64,000 bases of DNA from Caenorhabditis elegans. Taxonomy: Eukaryota > Nematoda > Chromadorea > Rhabditida > Rhabditidae. The DNA lies in the NCBI RefSeq assembly GCF_000002985.6, contig NC_003283.11, positions 9,858,001 to 9,922,000 on the forward strand, given 5' to 3'. Position 1 is the first letter of the stretch; each line of letters begins with the position of its first letter. A program made the position numbers and the translations under genes. The notes under the pieces were generated by a model that did not search any database, was not told the origin of the DNA, and worked only from the letters and a program-made list of their open reading frames with translations. Shown here in pieces: positions 57,629 to 64,000 of this stretch.

Positions 57629-59945
57629 ATGCATCGGCACATCATCAAAGCCCTTCACAAGTTGGCGGAAGCAGATGGTTTGTTTAAAACTTTGAGAATT
57701 TGTTATACCGCAAAAACCATAACAGAAATATAAACAAACTCACGAGAACTGGTTACTGTCACTTTTTCTTGTGGCCAAAAAACGAGGCACTAATTTTTCG
57801 GTTTTTCGGTGAATTTAACAAGTTGTAGTTTTTCTAATTGATGTTTCAACGTTTTTTATTAAAAACTTAATTGTAGAAAAGCGACAGAAATTTTGATTAT
57901 TGATTTACATTTTTTGAAAATCATGCGGAATTATTCAATTATTTTCAGACCTACAAATAGGAAATAATAATTTCTAATATAATAGTAAGCCTAAAAAGTA
58001 GAAATCCAAATTACGTTTCATTTAAATGGAGAAATGAATGTGAATTTAATTGATTTTCAAAATGAGGAGATGTAATACACAAGTACCGCAAAACTTTGAA
58101 TCCAGTAGACTTATCAATAGTATTAATTTGTATAGTAATTTGTTTTTAAATTGTATATTGCATAGGGTTCATATAATTGCTTTCATCAGTAACTGTGACT
58201 TTTCTATTAGAAAATAAGAGTTTGTAATTTGAACAAGAAAATGTGCCGCCTATCTTTCTTGAATGTTTGTTTCCCAGTAAATATTTTCAAAATTGAAATC
58301 AAATTTATGTTTTAAAGTGTACATTTCCTTAGCTTTGGAATGAATTGTCCAACCTGAAAACTCGCCCCGTTTTTTATTTTGAAACTTTTACTGGCGTAAC
58401 ACGCGGCGGTCAAATTACAAAGGAACCCATTTTATTTTTCACTTCACATGAAATAACTCATTACGCAACAACTATCATGATAAATGTCATATTTTACCGT
58501 AGTTATTCTTATTGTTTCAGTTTCTCATTGTGAGAACCTTTCGAAATAGTATTGTGCAAACGGCATACATGTCCATACATCTGTCTGGTTATGTCATGTA
58601 AGCAGATGGAGGAACAAAACAGAAAATGTATTTTTGCGAGGAAGCACACAAAATTCGTTTTTGCTTTCATTAGTTTTGAAACAAAAACATACGTCGTGAT
58701 TCAGTGATAAAAAATATGTTGTTTTTCAACAAAGAATTGAATCAGTTATTATGACTTTTCATTCTTCAAATGTTTTTTGGTCAATATTTTTTCTGAAAAA
58801 TCGTTGGGAAATTAAAAATAACCAAGAAATATTGTAGAAACAGAACATTCGAAATCAAAGCTTAAATACATTTTATTGTATTCCCTTGTATTTTTATTGT
58901 GAATAACATCGTTACTATCGGACTTCAGATAATTCAATTTACTCACTCAATATTTTTACATAACAGGAGCAGTTATGGAAATTATTTCGGGTATTAAAGC
59001 TATTCCAATGGAAGTCATCACAAGGTTATTAACTTTTATGAAATTTTAAATCTATCATCGTCAAATTTCAGAATGGACCCCAGTGAACTCTTCAATCAAG
59101 TTGAACTTCTTGGTCGTGAAGCAATGCTCACAAAATCCGACGATTTGAAATCTTATTTGGTATGTTTTTTTTCTTTTCTGTGTTTTGACCTAACTCTGAC
59201 AATCTATTCAGATGCAGTTACACGATGAACTCAAAGAAATCGTCGACATTGATCACATACAAATTCTTGGAAAATTGCAAGCCATCCTTTGTTTTCTAAA
59301 TTTGAAGTATTCGGACGGTCTAACAATTTTGGCTCATGGATTCTACGATGAGAAGCACCATACATTTCTCCAACAGCTCTACGTCAGAATTGAAGAAGAC
59401 AAGAATGGAAAAGTGAGTTTGCCAAATATTCCTAATTTAGTCGTTAAAACATAAAATTGCAGAACGTTAAAGAGCAAGAGTATTGTCCCTTTCCACCGTC
59501 GATTGACCCAAAAGGAAAAGATGGGTTGCCGAACAGTTTATCCAAATTTTTTCGTGATTATTATTTCAAAAGACGACTTTTGAAAAAACGCTTTGATATC
59601 AAGAGTGTCTCTGAGCAAACCGGATTGCGTCAAGATTTCATAGAAGCAAGATTCGAAGAGCACCGAAAATCGATTTCAAAACCTCGTCATAGGAGCCTCA
59701 AAGATAGAAGAAGCACCGACACAAAAGACAAAACTTACTGCAACAGTGACAAAAACGGCTGTATTGAATCAAAAGTAATGATATCCACAATTGAATCAAA
59801 AGAAAACTTTAACGAACTTCATTATCAGTACTTCAACGAAATCTATTTTCCAAGTCCACCAATGACACCAAAACCTGTGTTCACTTACATTCCCCCATTA
59901 AATCAACCACTAACTATTGAGATTCCAGATCACAATTTGTTCTAG
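57629..59945 (+). CDS. Divergent SIX-class homeobox-like protein 1
   Basis: Five exons join in phase: 57629-57677, 58967-59024, 59072-59159, 59212-59412 and 59463-59945, about 292 residues. Residues 1-35 (IIKALHKLAEADG...IKAIPM) resemble the SIX-domain start V..VCE.L...G....L..FLWSLP. LGKLQAILCFLNLKYSDG..., then the FLQQL region, fits the later SIX-domain helices (K..AVVAFHRGNF ... LQ.LW). Then CPFPPSID matches the KFPLPRTIWD junction, and a homeodomain-like region ends in EQTGLRQDFIEARFEEHRK, recalling the ATGL..TQVSNWFKNRR of SIX homeodomains. The canonical W48 is Arg and N51 is Glu, while F49 and R53 stay. The C-terminal motif FPSPP...PLNQPLTIEI recurs in gene 2. It may have lost sequence-specific DNA binding and act as a cofactor. 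The SIX assignment is mine by eye. Confidence 0.75.
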
Positions 59946-60194
59946 ATCAAGGGAAAAGCTAACATTCAACATTTCAACATTTACCCACTACTGTAAACGG
60001 TCAGTATTCATTAGTCGAATCTTCATGTCAAGTCTTTAAAAACGACAATCAAATTTAAGAAATGGGATCCAATTTTTGTTTCAAGATCAGGTTCTAAGTG
60101 TCTCATTATATCCACAGCTAAGATAGCGGTGCACGTTCTTATCATCAGTATTTTCATAATCACTTTGAAACATTCCATTGTTATTTTTTTCTGT

Positions 60195-60419
60195 GTTACC
60201 GTATATCCTCTATTAGTTTTGCACCTCTTTGTTCAACTTTGACAGCTCATATCTCATTTTGTTTTGAACATATAAATAATTAACAAACTACATACTATGG
60301 AAAAACATCTAACAAATATTTTATCAGTTGATTACTTTTCTATAGAAAAACGACTATTGAGATATGAGCTGCCAAAGTTGAGCAAAGGGATGCAAAACTA
60401 ATAGAGGATATACGGTAAC
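60195..60419. mobile_element. Foldback MITE, 225 bp
   Basis: Two arms of about 62 bp are inverted copies with only a few mismatches, beginning GTTACCGTATATCCTCTATT and mirrored at the right end. The arms flank an AT-rich centre of about 100 bp, and TTA/TAA at the outer ends may be the target site. It is non-coding. The outer 20 bases resemble the ends of the element at 16644-16761. It lies between SIX-like genes 1 and 2. Confidence 0.85.
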
Positions 60420-60769
60420 TTTTTATTTGATATATATTTTCAATAAATAAACAAGTGATAGGAAATTGACACGTACATACAAATACAACACAACTTTTTG
60501 CAAAACCATTTTTACAAGGGACCATCATATTTACGTATTCCAAGAAACTATGCAATATGCCATCAGAACTCCTCCTACACGGAATACATGCGACCTATAA
60601 AGAGGAGTCATCATTTACCGCATTATGTTCCCGAGGACTACTTCATTGTGTTCCTTGCATGTTCCTCTCTTCTTTCTTAACCGTTAATCGACGTATGTAT
60701 ATCTGTTACAGTATCCCGCTGAGCTGAAATCAAAAGGTTCCGACGTTCATCTACTGCTGGAAAATAGTC

Positions 60770-61790
60770 ATGACTGCTTTTTCGATGTCTGCCAATGTTC
60801 CCGAAAATTCAGTAGATGGGTTAGTAAACTATCTTTACACAGTCGGTGAGCTCATATTTTGTACATTTTTGATGACGAAAATTGATTTTTAGAGCCAATA
60901 TCATTCTAATTCGAACAGGTATTCCTAAAAAAAAACATAGAGTTGTTTTCAGATACACTCTTCAGCAACTCTCCACTCTGATCGAAACTTTAAGTCATGA
61001 GGCGATCACCCAACAATCGGTGTCCGCAGAAAATGCATTGGTAAAATCAGAATGTATTTTTCTCACTGATCTTGATTTTTTTCAGACGTTACTCCATTAT
61101 CGACTATCAAAGATTATGGAATTGGGACATGTACAACTTCTTGGGAAAACGCAGGCGGTTCTTTGTTTTCTTAAAGGAAATCACTTCGATTCGCAAGAAA
61201 TTATTCGTCGTGGATTCTACGATAAACGGCATCACGCATTCCTTCAAGAACTTTTCAAAAAAGCAGAGAAAAGAAGAACTGGAAAAGTAAGTTTCATTTT
61301 TGAAAAACACGTTAAAAATTAGTAATTTAAGTGTTTTGGATCATTGGGTTACTGTAAATACCCTCCATCAATTGACCAAATCAACGAAGATGGGTTCCCA
61401 AAGAGCTTAATAAAACTTTTGAGACATTATTACGAATCAAAGCGTGCTGCGAAGAAAGCGTTGGATATTGAATTAGTAGCACGTGAAACAGGACTTCACG
61501 AGGACGTCATCAGGGAGAAATTCCAAAGTTTTCGGATGGAAATAAAAAAGAAAACATCAGAAGCAAAGCTGCTGAAATCCACAGGAGAAATTTCTCAAAT
61601 CTCACATCAAGAATCAATTCAACATGTACAGCAATACCATTTTTACTCCTATCCAAATTTGTATCCAAGTCCTCCATTGAGTGAGAATGGAAATCTTACA
61701 ACTCCACTCGATCAACCGTTGACTGTCGAAATCACAGAAGTTAATCGTGAATACTATTCTCTAGTACCTTGCTTGCAGTTTTTTCAATAA
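60770..61790 (+). CDS. Divergent SIX-class homeobox-like protein 2
   Basis: A tandem paralogue of gene 1. The firm exons are 60953-61040, 61086-61286 and 61332-61790, in phase, with the last three intron positions equal to those of gene 1. A likely first coding exon starts at ATG 60770; the donor that keeps phase is GTTAGT at 60820-60825, not the better GTGAGC at 60846, so the 5' end is uncertain. The core LGKTQAVLCFLKGNHFDSQE, then FLQELFKKAEKRRTGK, aligns with the second half of a SIX domain. YPPSID and ARETGLHEDVIREKFQSFR align with the SIX homeodomain. W48 is Lys, N51 is Ser, and R53 is kept. The C-terminus YPSPP...LDQPLTVEI is shared with gene 1. The intron at 61287 is only 45 nt, typical for worms. 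Confidence 0.72.
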
Positions 61791-63336
61791 CTTATACTTA
61801 TTTATGTCCAAACATAAAAAATTGCTTGCTTAATGAGTTGTTCTTAAATGGACTGAAATAAGCACATGTAAAAAATAACTTGCAACATGAAAAATAACTT
61901 GCAACATGAATTTTTAATTACTGAAAAATCTCAAGTCTTCTATTCGCTCGTTTTTGCACTCGCGCGACTTTGGCCATGAAAAGCAACAAATAAAACCTAC
62001 ACTATCTCTTGGTACTCAAAATGTTGTGTAATTTGATTTTTTCTGGAGTAAAACCGAAAAACAACAAAGTGAAGGTTGCTGCTGTAAAACATATTTCTGT
62101 AAGGAACATTTGGATTTGAACTTTTCAAAATTAAATCGCTTATTTTTAATTACTGTCTTCCTAATTTTACAGTTAAAACAAAAACATTAACGTTGTTGCT
62201 TAAAAATTCCAAATCTCCCCGGTTTCCATATCAAATGACTGCAATAGGCAAAACAAATAACAACAGTTTTCTCCACACACATCTTACAATATGGAATTTA
62301 GTAACAAAACATTTCCCGGTGCCAGTGTCAGGCTATACGTTCTCCAAGCGCATTTCTTGCCTCCCTCTTGAATCTTATGTATGATCTCATTTCCTCACTC
62401 ATTTGTACATGATGTCATATTTATTTTATTTTTTTTTTCTCATCAACTTTTCTTGGAAATCATTTGTATCATCTGACCTCGGACATGTTCCAATCTGGTC
62501 ACCTTATCATTCACATTTCTTACCTCATCTCATTTTTATTCCTCATTTTGCTCTTATTTTTCAAGCCAAGAAATAGTGAATAAATAAATAAATAAATAAC
62601 GTTTTTGTGTCTGCTGATCCAAAACTAAAGTCTAAAATTCATGTACAATCAGTTCCCACAAGTTTGCCGGAAAAGGTTATGTGAAAATGTGAAACAAAGG
62701 AAAAAAATTGCAGGTAAACATTAATTTTACAACGTCATAATTACCAATTAATGTGGGAAACACCCAACATGAAAATTGAATAGAAAACCATAAGGTTAAC
62801 AACTTGGCACATTTTCAAAAATTTTCTTTTTCACACTTGTCATCTTCTTACCTCATTTCCTCCAACAACCGCCAACAACCCGTCTGGACAAATCACACAT
62901 GGTTTGTCCAAGTCTAAACCAAGTATTCCCCACCTACAAGAAACTTGCATGACTTGAGTAAGAGGTTTAGGCCGAGCTTTGGCTAATATTCAAAGCTTCA
63001 ATTTGGATTTGTCGGATTCAAACTTCCAAGATGTGTATTTCTTTTTCCTGCCATTAATTGAATTATTCAACATCGTGAGAGCGTGGATACCGTACAACAT
63101 TGATTTACAAGCATTAGTCACACTTCTCATTCAATTCGCAACGACCGGTCATAATGTGGAGCAGAGATGCAGGCAAATATCCATTTTTCGTTATTTTCCA
63201 TTGAAAATTATGAGAAATAGATCATTGTTTTCTTTTCCAGATACATATACTGTTTTCAATTTAGTTTTGTGAAGATAAAATTCCCTGGTAAATGTTGCTC
63301 TATATCTCTCTCTATTTAAATATTTTTAAACTCAGT
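61791..63336. other. Intergenic with one coding-like fragment
   Basis: 1.5 kb between SIX-like genes 2 and 3. A GC-normal open stretch at about 62979-63174 (encoding ...LFNIVRAWIPYNIDLQALVT...) looks like an exon but has no clear partner. It could be an upstream exon of gene 3 or a remnant of a further copy. An (AAAT)n-like run lies at about 62577-62600, and the region around 62400-62560 is C/T-rich. Confidence 0.4.
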
Positions 63337-63969
63337 ATGGCTTCACTTGCAAAAAGTATTGTGTTGACTGCCATTGGTGAAGGACGTGTTTCTGTTGACA
63401 AAATTAAGGCCTTCATCCCGCGAGTTCCAATGAATGACTTATTTCGATTGAAATGTGAAATGGCAGTTGCTTTGAGAGAAGCGAGACCACAAGATGTCCT
63501 AATGATGTCGGAAAATCTTCAAGCTTCTGAAGATGATCTCACTTTTATTAACAACATGATAAAATGTGCTCATAATCAAATCTCAATGGATAACGCGTTT
63601 TTGGCTTTGGTATTTTTCTTTATTGTTCTAACAGCCTTGCAATGCATCCATCATTTTAGGGACTTGTTCCACCACTGCCTGCCACTTTTTGCTCCGCTGC
63701 TTCAATTGATAATAACGCTGTAAAAAGTTGCAAAAACAAATCCACAACACTACATGCCAAAATATTACTTTCGGTTAGTTCTTTCTATTACTTTCAGTTC
63801 GTATTATTCCAATTCTACAGAAAGAAGTAAGGTTCCAACTCACGATGAAATTTGAGAGAAACTGCGGGGTCTTCAGTAAAGCCGAAATACAGACACTTGC
63901 CGAAAAGTACAATATGACATGCAAGCAAATCAAGCAGTATTTCAGAAATTTAAGATTTCGGAGCAAGGG
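63337..63969 (+). CDS. Divergent SIX-class homeobox-like protein 3, partial at right edge
   Basis: Three exons fit in phase before the window ends: 63337-63609, 63660-63773 and 63821-63969 (donor GGTACGAG, two leftover bases). An AAACTCAG acceptor abuts the ATG, suggesting trans-splicing. Residues 1-30 (IVLTAIGEGRVSVDKIKAFI, then PRVP) resemble the SIX-domain start, and AVALREARPQDVLMM resembles AVVAFHRGNFKELYKIL. Exon 3 is a recognisable homeodomain end: EIQTLAEKYNMTCKQIKQYF followed by RNLRFRSK. W48 is Tyr, but F49, N51 and R53 are present, so this copy could still bind DNA, unlike genes 1 and 2. The 3' end lies outside the window. Confidence 0.75.
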
Positions 63970-64000
63970 GTACGAGTTTTTGCTGTTTTTAATTTAAAAC

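Overview
The window is nematode genomic DNA and almost certainly Caenorhabditis elegans. It is AT-rich, with short introns carrying TTTTCAG-type acceptors and small genes on both strands. Three adjacent genes are recognisable as the worm genes fshr-1, egl-47 and mec-9 (from memory, the C50H2 interval of chromosome V). A nearly canonical Tc1 transposon fragment supports the same species. Exon edges below were worked out by hand from splice signals and reading phase, so single-base errors are possible.

Layout. 1-2 kb: 5' part of a minus-strand AT-hook nuclear protein gene that runs off the left edge. 2-8.6 kb: mostly non-coding. 8.6-20.8 kb: four minus-strand chemoreceptor genes of the Sra/Srab type. 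Three are intact. The third in map order (16.0-17.9 kb) is dead, with a frameshift in exon 5 and a 246-bp Helitron-like insertion in exon 7. 22.2-23.1 kb: a small single-pass membrane protein with half of a DSL-like motif. 24.3-28.0 kb: a minus-strand SOL-type calpain with an N-terminal RanBP2 zinc finger and an intact catalytic triad. 28-32 kb: non-coding. 32.0-36.6 kb: fshr-1, a leucine-rich-repeat glycoprotein-hormone-type GPCR, with an internally deleted Tc1 in intron 1. 36.6-41.6 kb: non-coding. 41.6-49.5 kb: egl-47, a gustatory-receptor-like orphan receptor with alternative first exons. 49.9-57.1 kb: mec-9, a Kunitz/EGF extracellular protein of touch neurons, on the minus strand and convergent with egl-47.

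Two nearly identical Gly/Tyr-rich secreted peptide genes lie in inverted orientation. One is nested antisense in an egl-47 intron and the other antisense in a mec-9 intron. Their duplication includes the TATA-type promoter and the 3' end.

57.6-64 kb: three tandem plus-strand genes that align with the SIX domain plus homeodomain of SIX-class transcription factors but are extremely diverged. Two have lost the canonical homeodomain W48 and N51; the third (cut by the right edge) keeps N51 and R53. This small cluster of decaying or re-purposed SIX-like genes, with a C-terminal motif shared by the first two, is the most unusual content of the window.

The genes do not form a pathway or operon. The window holds signalling receptors, a touch-receptor matrix protein and rapidly evolving nematode gene families, with typical worm mobile elements (Tc1, a Helitron-like element, foldback MITEs).
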